A DNA stretch of 64,000 nucleotides, from the NCBI GenBank assembly GCA_018524725.1, contig JAEUWP010000333.1:62001-126000 (forward strand), read 5' to 3'. Positions 24,826-36,569 of the stretch are shown here, in pieces (the stretch's first letter is position 1; every line of letters begins with the position of its first letter). The stretch comes from Podaxis mareebaensis. Taxonomy: Eukaryota; Basidiomycota; Agaricomycetes; Agaricales; Agaricaceae. The notes under the pieces are model-generated. The model saw nothing but the letters and a program-made list of their open reading frames with translations. It was not told the origin of the DNA and searched no databases. Both the position numbers and the translations under genes were made by a program.

Positions 24826-25214
24826 CTATGGGCTGCCCGTAGTTCGAACGTGCCCGAACTTCGAATGAGCATTTGTATCTCACCGAGTTCCACTTCTTCC
24901 TGCATAAAATTGGGAAAGGTGCATCTTATAACCATCCAAAACATTATGCGAGCATTTATTTTCTATTTTTCCGAGTGGTTGAGAAGAGCATTGAGAGGTC
25001 TGAAAGTCACTCAAAGTCACGCTAGCCGAAGGAGGCCGCGTCGGAGATCAAAAATTTTGATGGAGTTCTGTGGTAAGTACTTACCCTGATGGTCTAATAG
25101 AATGCTGTCATCCATCAGACGGGCTTTGAATTTATCGCCTGAGAAACAAGTGAGTCAAGTGACTGACGTGACCGTTCGAAGTTCGGGCACGTTCGAACTA
25201 CGGGCAGCCCATAG
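24826..25214. mobile_element. MITE with perfect 40-bp terminal inverted repeats and TA target site
   Basis: The left terminus (24826-24865) starts CTATGGGCTGCCCGTAG and runs to CTTCGAA. The right terminus (25175-25214) is its exact reverse complement. Both outer edges are flanked by TA (24824-24825 and 25215-25216), the target duplication expected for Tc1/mariner-type elements. The 389-bp element has about 310 bp of interior with no transposase frame, so it must depend on an enzyme elsewhere. Perfect arms imply a recent insertion or ongoing conversion. It lies 97 bp from the next element. Confidence 0.88.
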
Positions 25215-25313
25215 TAATATACCTGAATAGAGGCGGCCAATTTCCAAATTGGTTCCTATTCACTTTCGCACGACTTCTAGGAGGTTGAGGTTTCTCGGCG
25301 ACCTACAGTGTTA

Positions 25314-26088
25314 CAGTTGCCTCTCTCTTAACCCATAGCCCTCGGTGGAAGGGTTGAGCTATGGGTTGCGACAGAGTATAGGTTATCAAAGAGGTCAGTT
25401 TTTAGCGCCAAATAAATTCATTCAAAATAGAAAAAATATTTCCATGCTATACTATGCAAGAAGACTTCTATAAGCGAAAAGATAAGGGGTAACTTGTTTA
25501 CTATACATCTTTCGGGGGGAACAGCCAAGGATACTTGTATCTTTTAGGTTTTCTGCCTCCTCCAGACAAAGTTGACGGTTGAATTTCGCCAAAATCTGTT
25601 CTACTGACCTCGGGAATGAGTGGTTCGTGGTGGAGTGATATCCATTTCGAGTGATTCTTCATCTGCAGTTGTGATTTTTTCACATCTGGACAGTTGGGAC
25701 CCGGGAACAGTCTTCCGAGCTGATGATACCTGGTATTTAAGAACAAGTAGGCCCTTTTCCAGTGTTTCAAGAAGTGTAGCTGGCTTCAGTGGCATGGGGT
25801 AGGCAGTCGTAAAAAACACTGACCCCCCTTTTTTTTTCGACTGCTCAGTACCATTATTGATAGATGAAACTGCTCTGTCGGACGTGAAGGTCGCGCCATT
25901 GGTCATATTTTGATGTATTATGTCATGGGCGCTATGGGTTTTTGGCCCGAACAGCCTGTGGGTTATGGGGTATGTAAAGCTATGGTTATGGGCGTGGAAC
26001 CCCCGCGTACCAACTTGGTGGAAGGAAAAATCTATGGGTTATTGGGGAGTAATGTTATTAGAGATATGGGTTAAGAGAGAGGTGACTG
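25314..26088. mobile_element. Second non-autonomous DNA transposon, 24-bp inverted termini, TA target site
   Basis: The left end (25314-25337) begins CAGTTGCCTCTCTC and runs to TTAACCCATA. The right end (26065-26088) is the reverse complement with two mismatches in 24. TA flanks both sides (25312-25313, 26089-26090). Both subterminal zones carry the octamer TATGGGTT, at 25330 (reverse), 25360, 25933, 26033 and 26065, and a shared GGTGGAAGG block (about 25344 and 26017). Such repeats usually serve as transposase-binding sites. At 775 bp with no transposase it is non-autonomous. A small open frame is carried inside on the minus strand. Confidence 0.75.
25501..25906 (-). CDS. Small open frame carried inside the transposon-like element
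   Basis: ATG at 25906 opens a frame of 101 codons (MTNGATFTSDRAVSSI...). An overlapping frame ends KYKYPWLFPPKDV-like at 25501, so a short intron could join them. There is no similarity that I recognise to transposases or other families. It is included because it is the only coding candidate in the element; it may be chance. Confidence 0.2.
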
Positions 26089-26090
26089 TA

Positions 26091-26830
26091 GTGAAGTTTG
26101 AAGGGAAACATCTGCAAGGAAAGTGGAGATGTAGCCTGACTGATTTCGGAAGTGCCGCCACTGTTTGTCCGCAAAAGTTACGACAAGAACTTCCCATTCA
26201 TCACAACAACTGTCCTGTGGCATATATTATTGAACACTATCGATCACTTCGACTTCTACAAGCTTCCTGGAATCATGTTGGAAGGCATTGAAGTGATTGC
26301 TCTGAGGGTCTTTCAGCCATCTTTGGAGCCCAGGGTCCAGTCCAACAGCGCTCAGCGCCAAAGTGTATTTAAAGGGAGCACAACTGCGCCACACACAGGA
26401 ACCCAAGAACTTGGAGGGCTTCTACCGACTCGGAGAGAAGGGTATCGTGTGTACAAGCCGTGCGCAAACAATCTTCCTTGGTTATAAATACATTCATCCG
26501 CAAATGAATTTCTGAGCGCGAAGGTTCTTAAGCTCTGGGAGCTGTGTGCAGTCTTGCCGCCTAATCACCCCTGAGTACCGGTGAACTCCAAATGTATAGG
26601 TCCAAGCTATGATATATTGATCCTCAGCCAAGAATCCGGTGGACGAATGGGAAGAAAGCAGAAAATTGTTTATTCCATCCTAATGAGAGTTCCTCGAAAG
26701 TGGTTGTCCGAGCAGAGGAATACGTACATCCTAAACCTTTCAGAAAGTGCCACAAGTTCATTGAAAATAAATTCTCAGGCAGGCGTTATAAATATCGTCG
26801 CAACGTTAGCGATTTTATAGGGGCTTACGC
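26091..26830. other. Spacer downstream of the GMC gene
   Basis: About 740 bp between the second element and the GMC stop codon. Open frames at 26152-26487 and 26581-26820 have no recognised domain and no splice partners. Confidence 0.4.
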
Positions 26831-29121
26831 TCAACTCCAAGCCGTCCTGATCATTTCTGCCGCTTTCTCCGCGATGACATATACAGGGACTTGGGTGTGT
26901 CCGGCTGGAACATAGGGCTGTTCATGTTATATCAGTCAATATATTCGCGCGAATGGCGACCCACTACGTACCATAATAGAAGCATCAACGACTCTCAGAC
27001 CCTTGACACCTTTGACGTGAAGGTCGGGATTAACAACGCCGTATCCCGCGTCCTTGGCGGACATTGCGCAAGTCCCACAGGCATGGGAAGACGCAATGGA
27101 ACTAGAACGAAGGTACGCATCAATATCCTCATCAGATATAGCATTGGCTGGGGGTTGGAAAGGTCCAATAATGTAATCCTTCCATGCTGGTGCGGCGAAA
27201 AAACGCTGGGAAGCCCTAACACTCTCGCGATAGGTGAAAATGTCGAATTCTGATGCAAGCAGGTTGGGATCAATGCGAGGGGGATCAAAAGGATTGGAGC
27301 TGTTTATGGTTACAGATCCACCTAGTGAGGGAATGAGGGTCAGTTCTTGGTCACTTGTGTTGGGCCATCGGGCGAGTCTCACGGGATGTGGGTGTAAGGA
27401 ACGTGATCCCAATGCTGACAAATGATCCATTAGCTGTTTGTCTTAACCCCCCATTGTCCTAAGATAGCAATATTAAAAGCCAGCTATCCAGGGCTCAAAC
27501 AGGGACTCACAAGTGGAGCAAGTTCCATATGGGGCGTATTTGGACCGGCGGCAGGGTCCAAATTTGTTTTGAATATCGGAGAGTCATCGGGGAGTCGAAG
27601 GAACGCAATGTGGTTAGAAGCAGTGGGACTCATTGTGAAGGGGCCAGTGTGAGTCTGATTCCATTCTTTAAGAGCTGCGGCGGGGTCGATCCTGGCCGAT
27701 TACAAGGTCACAAACATGGCTTGGCCAAGGCGAGAGGATGAAACATACGGAGCTGCGGTCGAGTTTACAGTCCAAACGACGGAAACGTAAGGCTGATCCG
27801 TCAGGTTTTTGCCCACACTAGGTAGCGAGTGAAGAGCCGGAATTCCAAGATCCTGAAGTTCGGCAGGGTCGCCAATGCCCGAGTGGAGGAGGATGTTAGG
27901 AGAATTAATCGCTCCCGCTGAGAGGATTACTTCCTTTTTTGCCGTGAGCTGGCGAAGCGTGTCTACAACGAAGATGACTTTCCAAGGAGGACCACTGCAT
28001 AACAGTGCAAACTCACGATTATCATTACCCAGTTCTATTGTTCTGAAAATCTTGGTATTTTGGATCGTCGGAAGTACACGAGTTACTCTGGTGTTGACAA
28101 GTACATGGAGGTTTGTGCGATTCAAAAACTGCGGAGCGAAGTATGCTGTGGCGGCGCTGCTTCTGACACCGCGGTTGACGCTGCCTTGATACCAGCCTAG
28201 TGGTTACTCCGATGAGAAAGGCGACATAGGAAAAGGAGAGAAATACGAACCCAGACCAATTGGGCGACCCCCGTTGATATCTAGAAGGAATGGAAATTCC
28301 TCCAGTTCTTTGGTTGTTTGAAGCACACGCGAATCAATTTTTGTCGGAAAACCAGGGGTAGATACCCCAACCATGCCACGGAACCCGTGGAGAAAAGGGT
28401 CGAATTCACCGGTCTGGTTATGCCGGTCGGCAGGATCTGTCCAACGTTCATTCTTATTTGACAATGAGCAATCTGCAGTTCAGGTGTAATGATGCAATTA
28501 TACCTTGATCATGAGAGAAAAGACGTTCTTCCAAGACCAACTTGGATCCTTTGAAACACGTGCCCAGCGGTCCCAATCGTCAGAAGAGCCACGAGACCAG
28601 AACATAGAATCTAACCGAGATTGAGTTTTAGAAGAAGGGAAGAATCGAGGACATACTGTGGGAGCTGCAACCACCAAGGATGAAACCTCTGGGATATCGC
28701 AGAACACGATAACCCATAGTTGGCTGAGGGACTGTTGTATAATTCCAGTCGTAGCCACTCGACTGAACCTGGAGCATGAGGCCAGGTACTTCGGTCTCTA
28801 GAGCACCCTCATTACTGCAAAGTGTTGAGCTAACAAAAAAGAGCGTTTAGAAATGAAATCACCTTGGCCCCGCCTCCACGACCAGCACATTGAATCGCGG
28901 GTTCTCCGTCAGCCGGTTCGCGACTACAGGACCCGCTGTACCACCTGCGGTATCGCCAGTCATCACGTTGGGTTAAAGGCATGCACAAAGAGAAACTGAC
29001 CACCAACAACTATAAAGTCATAGTTGGTGGACGGCAGTTCGTCAACGCTTGTATATATCTTGCCCAGGACGGACGGGACCACGAGGAGGACGATAGATTG
29101 AAGGAATGGTCGCTTGAGCAT
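26831..29121 (-). CDS. GMC oxidoreductase, aryl-alcohol-oxidase-like (AA3_2), copy 1
   Basis: Secreted FAD enzyme expected to oxidise alcohols while reducing O2 or quinones. The ATG at 29121 opens [20 protein letters not shown], a signal peptide, followed by NYDFIVVGG and, after an intron, the remaining dinucleotide-binding text ([17 protein letters not shown]). The signature [10 protein letters not shown] is completed across an intron and followed by [16 protein letters not shown]. The second GMC signature is [20 protein letters not shown]. The C-terminal catalytic pair is visible as [11 protein letters not shown] and, in the last small exon, [19 protein letters not shown]. Stop TGA at 26831-26833. 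About a dozen introns of 50-60 bp can be inferred, and no disabling change was noticed. Paralogous to the tandem pair at 50-56 kb but clearly more diverged and on the opposite strand. Confidence 0.88.
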
Positions 29122-32037
29122 TTTTTTGGCTGGAAGAGCCTCTTTCCAGTGGCTTTATAGTATTTTGTCCCCTTCGAAGGAGGCAAATTGCTTCCATTTT
29201 TGGCGGCTTTGCGATGCCGTTATCTTCTCTCGGAAGGAACGGCCTGGATCTCCAAGTACGATCAGGCTTTCACAGCTGTAATGCGTGCGGCTGCCATCGA
29301 GAGTAAGGGAACCACCATCAAGGGCACGGCGGCGTGACCTTTGTTATCAAAGAAGTCTAGGTGACATCTCGATGCTCTCGAGTGCGATTGGAAGGCGTTG
29401 TTTGTGGGGAACAGATTCTCGTGAGGGATTCGGACAAACTTTCGCCACTCGGCACGCTCGCTTGTGAAAGTGCGATATCGGAGGTGTGTCAAATGTGGAC
29501 TTACAATTTTTCCAACTATACCTAACACGTCTTCCAGAGTCGGGAGACTGGAAGGAGGTAAGGGTACCTGGGTTTCGGCAACTTAGCCAGTGCGGTTTGC
29601 ACAGATTGTTCGATTGTTATTTCCGCTGGCCGGGCTCCAAATGAGGAACCTGAGGCAGGACGGAAACGGGTACATAGCAGGGTGACCGGTGCCGAAAGAG
29701 ACCGTGAGAATCATGTGGCGGTTTTCATGAGCTCAAAGGTTACATGCTCTCAAATCCGCAACAATCCACCGCAATTTTCAAACGAGTCCCCCACATAATG
29801 AGTATTGTGAACCCTGTCAAAGACCACCTGATTTTCCAACTGCAAAACAAAGATCTTATCTCGTTCAATAGGGCTGCGTTGACAAGCCTCATAGCTACGC
29901 TCTTTCCCTGACTATTTTGAAGCAACGTATATTTACTCGGTATTACGAAGATATAATGATGAACCCGACAGGAAATGATGCGGTGTGGCTCTGAATCGCC
30001 CAACACACGAGGGTGCATGGATTGCATTATACGGCACTTCCGTCATGTTATACTTAATAGGGCGTAAGACTGCTGGTGGATCGAGAAGGATTGAGGCTCT
30101 ACAAGAGCACGGAGAGCAACTTATAAAGTAAGTAGGGTGGATATAAGGTGTATTTTCTTCCGAACATGAGACTATCTTTGCGACTGCTCCTACAATATGA
30201 ACCACGAATAAATGGTATTCAGTAAAATCATGAGGAGTATGGCAGACTATTTGGCTGCTCGCAGAGGGCGGTATTGTGACGCCGTCCAGTGAAGAGGGAT
30301 CGGGCGTCTTACGACGAAAATGGTGCGAGCGTGGTTGTGTCCGTCAACCGGCGAGCTTTGTAGCCGAACGCGTGCGTCCGGAGGCCGGAACGGAGTGAGA
30401 ATAAGACAAATCGATGGAGATATGGAACTGAGGATAAAGAAAAAGGAAAGTCGGGTGAGATTTATACGCATCTGAGGGTTTTCGAAGCTGGGACTGGTTG
30501 AAGAGCGAATACGGAGTCAGTATTCCCCTACTACAGTGAGTGAATTCTTACATACGACTAGAGTGCAACTAAACTCTCGTTTGTGCTGCCGCAGGAAAGT
30601 CCTTCAGCCCTGCACCCAACACCTAGTTACATCGTGCTATCGCGCCATCTGATTAGCCGTTTATCCACAGTTGATTCCAGTGTAAGGAACGCGCAGTGAC
30701 AAAGGGCTTCTGACAGCTTTGCGCCTGCGATAGCGAGTGATCTTCTTTCCCCGGATCGTCTATGAACGAAGCTGAATATATCACTTATCTTTGCTGAGAC
30801 TTGGGGTTTCCGGGCTCGGTAAGTAAGGGTTTCCCGATGAGCCCAAACCCTCAGTGACCCGGGTACATGGGTCCTTTTCAGCTGAAAGGGGGCTACACTG
30901 GACGTTCGTGCAGCGGCCCTTACCCTCAACCTCCTGTTAACAAGAAGTAGATTTGTCTTTTGCTAGGGTGCTCCGACTACGTTGAACATCCCTCGGGGCA
31001 AGCGGCTCCCAGGCTGCGTATGCCTAATGAATCCCCAAATGAAGATAGGATCTTTTTCCTCTATATTCAAGTGTGTTTACTCTTGGCCCTGTTGGTTTCA
31101 TAGACCACCAAGCCTATGAGAACCTGGATCTAGGTTGCGTCACTCACGACACCTGTGTCGGTTATACTAATGGGGAGTGAACGCTAATGACGTCTTCCAA
31201 CGTACTATAATGATGTGGTCTTGAGTTATGGGGGTGCTGACGTGGCTATGGACAGGTGACACGTCAATCGTCGATTTCTGTTCATTCCATTTCCGCTAAT
31301 CAGCTTACCATACGTCATAAAGGTATCTGAATGACCCTTACGCATCATTCGTGCAGGTATACTTCCATAACTTTATCTCAATTTCGTTTCCACCCTTTTG
31401 CAGCCCAGCGTCCTGGCGAGTGTATAATATTGGCATAGAACGCCTTGCTTTTCTTTTCTCACCCACTAAGGTCGAATATGGCGTCACTTCTTGGGGGGGG
31501 CCATCTGGGAACCTCTCCATTACAAAGTACTCACAGCTTTTTATCTCACGCTCCATGCACTTGCCATCCGTCCACTATACCTCAGTCTAGGTGCTCTAAG
31601 AAGGCACGCTCGAGACTCAGTGTGTATTTGCGTTTGGCTCCCTAAAAGAACTTCTATGCACGTTTCTTATCACCACCTACTCGCCTCCTGGTTTGATCCC
31701 GGGAAAACTGCTGCTTCTGGCCTCGCAACCCTAGGGTCCTCAAGCCTGATACAAACGGGCCACGGAACTCATCAATCTCGTCAACGACAAACTGTGCCGA
31801 AGGATGGAAGTTGGAGGTGCTAAATACAGACCCTCCAGTATACTCCAGCTTCATGCCCAGAATCCGCGGTTAGTTTGCTTCAGAATCCACCCTGATATCT
31901 TCCTATGGCACGAAAGAAGTGAGACCCGCCCCTTCTTCCGCTTAATCCACCTATGGATTAGCCACGGACGCTCTTGGATTCATACATGAACAAGAGCATA
32001 CCTGGCAATTCTCCGAAGAGCCTCTTTCCGCTACAAT
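29122..32037. other. Long intergenic region (2.9 kb), no supported gene
   Basis: Contains only short, unsupported open frames. One at 29262-29528 (minus) lies close upstream of the GMC gene. Overlapping plus-strand frames at 31351-31645 are unexplained. The 3' end, about 31680-32037, resembles the upstream region of the second RNase gene (33400-33640) in scattered blocks, as expected for a duplicated promoter. Confidence 0.4.
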
Positions 32038-32631
32038 GTTGAAGGTTGTCGCGATCATATTGCTAGCTACGTCGCCAGCCTTTGGATACTCGTGCATTTG
32101 TGCCAGTGGGTGGTTTCTACCCTGACACTTCTTTGTGCGAAGCTCAATGGCTTACTCGCCCCAGCTAATACTTATCGGCACCCGGACATTACCTCTGCTG
32201 TGGACCGGGCGATTTCCAAGATCCCCACCCCTACTACGACCAGGTATAGGACCAAGTCGAGCTGAAATGACAGTCGCATTGAATCTTTGTCTAGGGGCGA
32301 ATACCCTCACCTCTTCAACAACAGGGAGGGTGTTCGTCTCCCATTTTGCAGCGGAACTAACTATGTTGAGTACCCCTTGAAGACTCCAGGAGTGTATGCC
32401 AGTGGTGCGCCAGGCCCGGACAGGATCGTTTACCTCGTTGATGGGTCCATCTGCGGTGAGATGCCTCCACCTTGTGGCCCCTAAGCCGCTGACCCACAGG
32501 GTTTTGAATCACACACAGGTTGCATGACTCATACCGGTGCTTCTACCTCCTACGAGTTTGTCGCTTGTAGTAATTTTAACCCTTGAATATTAGTATCCCC
32601 CAGTGTACTGTTATGTTGTCTTTGATTTGAC
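32038..32631 (+). CDS. Secreted guanyl-specific ribonuclease (RNase T1/N1/U2 family), copy 1
   Basis: Small extracellular endoribonuclease expected to cut RNA after guanosine. The ATG at 32038 starts a signal peptide (MLKVVAIILLATSPAFG), then a Cys-rich start YSCIC. The first intron begins at GTGGGTGG within codon Ala-Thr and ends near 32161. A second intron (about 32241-32290) precedes EYPHLFNN, and a third (GTGAGATG..ACACAG) precedes CMTHTGAS. The catalytic residues known for RNase T1 are all present: Tyr and His in YPH, Glu in VEYPL, Arg in GPDRIVY, His in THT. The size matches the classic small RNases rather than the longer ribotoxin branch, though the fold is shared. The C-terminus runs about a dozen residues beyond the usual end, to TGA at 32629. 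Tandem with copy 2. Confidence 0.82.
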
Positions 32632-33780
32632 GTCGCACCCTATTGGAATTGAATACCATGCAGTTTTTCCATCCTGATGGACAAATCCAGCATCGCTTTT
32701 AGCTTCTTTGTTGATTATACTCTTCCTGTCCATTTGAATGGTCTGAGATGGTTTGGGGTAGTCCGAAACACAAGTAGATCAACATCAGGACTCCACCCTG
32801 CAATACATGGGACGAAAAAGTTCTTAAGCTAGCAAGAAAAGCTAGCAAGAAAGGAAGCAACTATGATGGGATCCCTACATTCCAATTCGGTCAGACACTG
32901 GTGCGTTAGTGAGGGCCTATGCTCGGCAATTGCTCTGAAGCCTGAGGGCAGTTACTACCCGCCTGCCTGCAGCAAGGTGGTTTCAGCCAACGCTGACTGC
33001 CAAAGAACAGACTTGCCTTAGCTACCGACTGGCAGGAGCTTAGTTCATCAGAATCAACGTGGCCTTCCGCTCAAGATCCCTACGAGTAGAGCAAGTCTGG
33101 GTTCGGCAATCGTTAATCATTAATCAGCATCAGACTGTCTTTCACTGAAGTATGTGAACTTCCTTTTCGAACTCGGAGTCCCTTTTTAAAGCCACGGCTG
33201 ATGCCAAAAACAAGCTGCCTACCCCGAAAAGGTAGGAATGTAAACCCAATGGTCATGGTCTTGCTTCGACGTCGACCCCTTCTTAGCTGACTCAGGCAGC
33301 TCGTCTTGATTAGACCCATCTCTTGAACACAGCTAGGACCTATAACTTCTACGACGTCGTTGGCAACCCGAATTTCTAGGAAGACTCACACCCCCGGACT
33401 TGCACACCTTTGTCTTATCATCTGATCAACCTAGGGGAACTCACTGTCTTCTGGCTTGTCAACCATCTGAAGGTCCAAACCTAATATAAATGAGCCATAG
33501 AAATCGCCCACTTTGTATATGGCAATGCATATCGAAGGATCAGGGCTGAATCAACTAAACTCAGCTATTACAGCTTCGTGCTAAAGATCTGGCCATTAGA
33601 CTGCTCCTGCTCGCACTGCGTCGGCTTCTTACGGACTGCTTATAGTGCGAGAAAAACGAAATTCGTCCGTCTTTTTCGCCTTGTTTTTAACCAGGAACTT
33701 GTCCCGTAGGCGCTCTGTTTTTGACATAAAAGCGAAAGTATTCTTCATTCGTTCTCTGTGTGAGCCTGCTCCAACTGCAA
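32632..33780. other. Spacer between the two tandem RNase genes
   Basis: About 1.15 kb. A short direct repeat gctagcaagaaa occurs twice near 32829-32852. Blocks at 33430-33520 resemble the region upstream of copy 1, supporting a segmental duplication that included the promoter. No gene is called. Confidence 0.45.
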
Positions 33781-34340
33781 TGTTAAAGTTCTTCGCTGTC
33801 GTACTTCTGGCTACTGCCCAAGTTCTTGGGTATTCGTGCACTTGTGGCAGTGGGTTGCTTTGTCCTCCGTCATTCCCACTAGGACGCTAAATGTTTCACT
33901 TGCCCTAGCTGCAACCTATGCCAATGCCCACATTACGACCGCTGTAAGCGTGGGTAATTCAGTTAACCCATCCCCCACGGAGACCAAGTACTTGAACCGT
34001 ATTGAACTGGATATGGAATACTAACGAAGCATTGTCCAGGGGTCCCTACCCTCATCTCTTCAATAACGGGGAGCGTCTCGCTTTTCCGTTCTGTAGTGGA
34101 CAGAGGGGAGACTGGGTCGAGTATCCCTTGCAGACAGGAGCACCATACCGTGGTGGTCGTCCAGGCGCCGACAGAGTCGTTTATCTTCGTGGTACGAACA
34201 CCTTCTGCGGTAGGTTGTCTCCAGTCACCCAGCCGTACAAATAGCTGACTCATTGGTGTTTTGAACAATGTATAGGTTGTATGACCCATACTGGTGCTCG
34301 TACCTCCACTGGCTTCGTCCTTTGTGGCAATAGGCGTTGA
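33781..34340 (+). CDS. Secreted guanyl-specific ribonuclease (RNase T1/N1/U2 family), copy 2
   Basis: Tandem paralogue of copy 1 with the same four-exon layout. The ATG at 33781 gives the signal peptide MLKFFAVVLLATAQVLG and the Cys-rich start YSCTCG. Introns begin at GTGGGTTG (about 33846), GTACTTG (about 33987) and within the Cys-Gly codon pair (about 34208). The mature part carries PYPHLFNNGE, WVEYPLQTG, GADRVVYL and CMTHTGARTS, so the Tyr/His, Glu, Arg and His positions required for catalysis are kept. Stop TGA at 34338-34340, right after the final Cys and a short basic tail (CGNRR). The mature enzyme would be roughly 115-120 residues. Role: external RNA degradation for nutrition or antagonism; this cannot be decided from sequence. 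Confidence 0.84.
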
Positions 34341-36569
34341 ATACCGATGTACTACCATGTTGTTGTCGTTGATTCTGATGCTGTACTATATCGAAATGGA
34401 ATGTTGCGTTGCTTTTGCCAATTTGATTACGGTCGTCTCCCCTCTGAAGTTGGTTGAGTTATTATAATCTATCTGTGAAGCGATCCTGGGTATTCTCAGA
34501 AATATAGCCTATGCATTAGTGGCCGCATTACGAATACATGCGTAATGTCTCATTCGAAGTGTTGCATCTTAGGGGGTTATTTTTGACAAACATGGACAAC
34601 AATTGTTAAATTGCGACTAGAATACAGATGGAAACGTTATCCATACACTCGAGGGCTGAAATATACCTCCTGTTACCCCGGTTTCATCATATAAAGGGGG
34701 AAAACTTTCGCTCTTAAGGTCAAAAGCGAAGAATCTCGTAGGTTCGCATCGGGGACTTATATCGGGATCTCTTCGAGACAACGGCGTCTTCTGTGAACTT
34801 GCGCTCCACGCGCCTTGAACCAGGCGTATCTCTGTCCGACCTCCAAAGGGGTCTCCATTTACCTTTAAGATATTGTTGAGTGAATCCTGAGCATGTTCGT
34901 GCCCATCTGTGTGTTCTGTGTGCGCGAAAATACGTACCAAGATGAATCTACTATACGTTTTGTTGCTTGGATTTTAGGGGAGTACGATTATTCCGGATCA
35001 CTGGAATGGAGCATAGCTAAGGTCTGGTGGACTATAGTTTTGCGTCACCGGAGAATGTACTGTTCATACGAGACTTGATACGACCTCGGCGGACCAAGGG
35101 AACTTGGGAAGGAAGCGAGCAAGAGGAAATCCCCATAGCAGAACGCTAGGATGCAATGTAATGTAGTTTCACTAACATGTGCATTGCACGAGGCGACGGC
35201 GTTTCGTGTGCTCAGTAGCTTGTCACGGGCCGATACATTGTCGTCACCTCCCACTATGGGGTCCCTCTGTCCTCTGTCGCTATTTTAACACATGGAGGAC
35301 ACTCCGATCAGTCAAGCTAGTCAAGACTCCACAAGTGGAACTTCCGCCGATCACTGCTTGGACTATCTATCCTTTCTGGAATCTGATAGTGCCGTTCTCT
35401 GAAAAAACAAATTGATGGTTAGTCTTAACAATCTAAGTCATAATAACGTGAGCCCCCTTGCAGATGAATCAGAACCACAAATGCCGTATGGTTAAGATGC
35501 GGAGTCATGATATCCTCGGAGGCGACTTCAATAGTAGTCGAATAAATGTGGAGAGAGCTCTTCTTGGATAGACCGCAATAGCCTCACGCTTCTGCTCCGA
35601 AACCGCTGAAATGATTGGAAGGAAGTGCACCTTCACCTCTAAAGCCCCGTTCCTCGCGATAAGCCATACGATGCACCTTCTTAACCATGCTGCAGTATAC
35701 CTCGACTATCAGAGAACAAAGTGACATGACGCCACTAACCAGACTGGGAGGGGGTTTGAAAAGTCTCTTTGCTGCCGGTCAAGACCAAAGCTCCTATTGT
35801 GTATTATCTCACTCGGTATTTGCGTGCCGTTTTGGGCGTCTTTGATGGAGCTATTGAGTATCGCAGCTCCTACATTCATCCCTTAATACTCGGCGCCAAG
35901 ATACAAGGAAATCCTTCAAGTTGAGCAGGACATGCCAGGTACGGCTATGATCACCGAGCTTTGGAAAGGCACAGGGATGAGTCTCTCTGAGCGAGAGTTA
36001 ACCTTAAACCAATGGCAGCCTCCTGTGGCGAGGTAGGTTCTATATTTGTGGACGGTGATCGTGTGGCGACGTATGATGTGTTGAGTTGCCTCGAGGCAGC
36101 AGAGGTCAGCTGGACGAGCAAAGATAATAAAGTAAGAGCCGTTCAAACAAGTGGGGCAAGTGAAAGGCAGCGGGGTGTGGGACTCTGGGTCCGGAATCCG
36201 AGAGAACGTTGGAGCCAAGATTATGTACCAGGTGGAAGGTTGAAAAGCTTATCATGGCAAGTCGTGGGTGAATTAGATTGTCGTTCGAGTGTTGAGCGCC
36301 AGGGGCGGCCGTAGCAACATTGTGCATCGACGTGTCGTTGTTTTGGTTGTTTTGTCGCAGTGCGACGGTCTAAGAACAATGTCGGAAGGACAAAGGGCAT
36401 GTGCACGTGAGAAACGCGTCGATTGGGGGAGAACGCGGGGTTGGTCATGTGACTGGACCCCCAAGGGATATATAGGGGCAACGTGCCTTTTTCGACTTTC
36501 TAAATCCCTGCCGTGTGCTCAAGCGCTGTCCACTACTCTCGACGATTACTGACCCCTGTATCTGCAGTT
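34341..36569. other. Intergenic region (2.2 kb), no supported gene
   Basis: Open frames such as 34617-34940 (minus), 35916-36218 (minus) and 36012-36314 overlap one another on both strands and lack recognisable domains or ATG starts in good context. The 3' part holds the promoter of the gene at 36570. Confidence 0.4.
36469..36474 (+). promoter_or_regulatory. TATA box, disordered-protein gene
   Basis: TATATA about 95 bp before the ATG at 36570, in a G-rich context. The text ctgcag directly before the ATG could be a 5' UTR splice acceptor. Confidence 0.4.

Noticed and set aside
26152..26820. Open frames downstream of GMC copy 1, considered as a fragment of another gene
   Set aside because: No recognisable family, no splice partners, and frames on both strands overlap.
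31351..31645. Overlapping frames with text such as IERLAFLFSPTKVEYGV
   Set aside because: Looked protein-like but I could not assign a family or find a start with continuation; left as unexplained.
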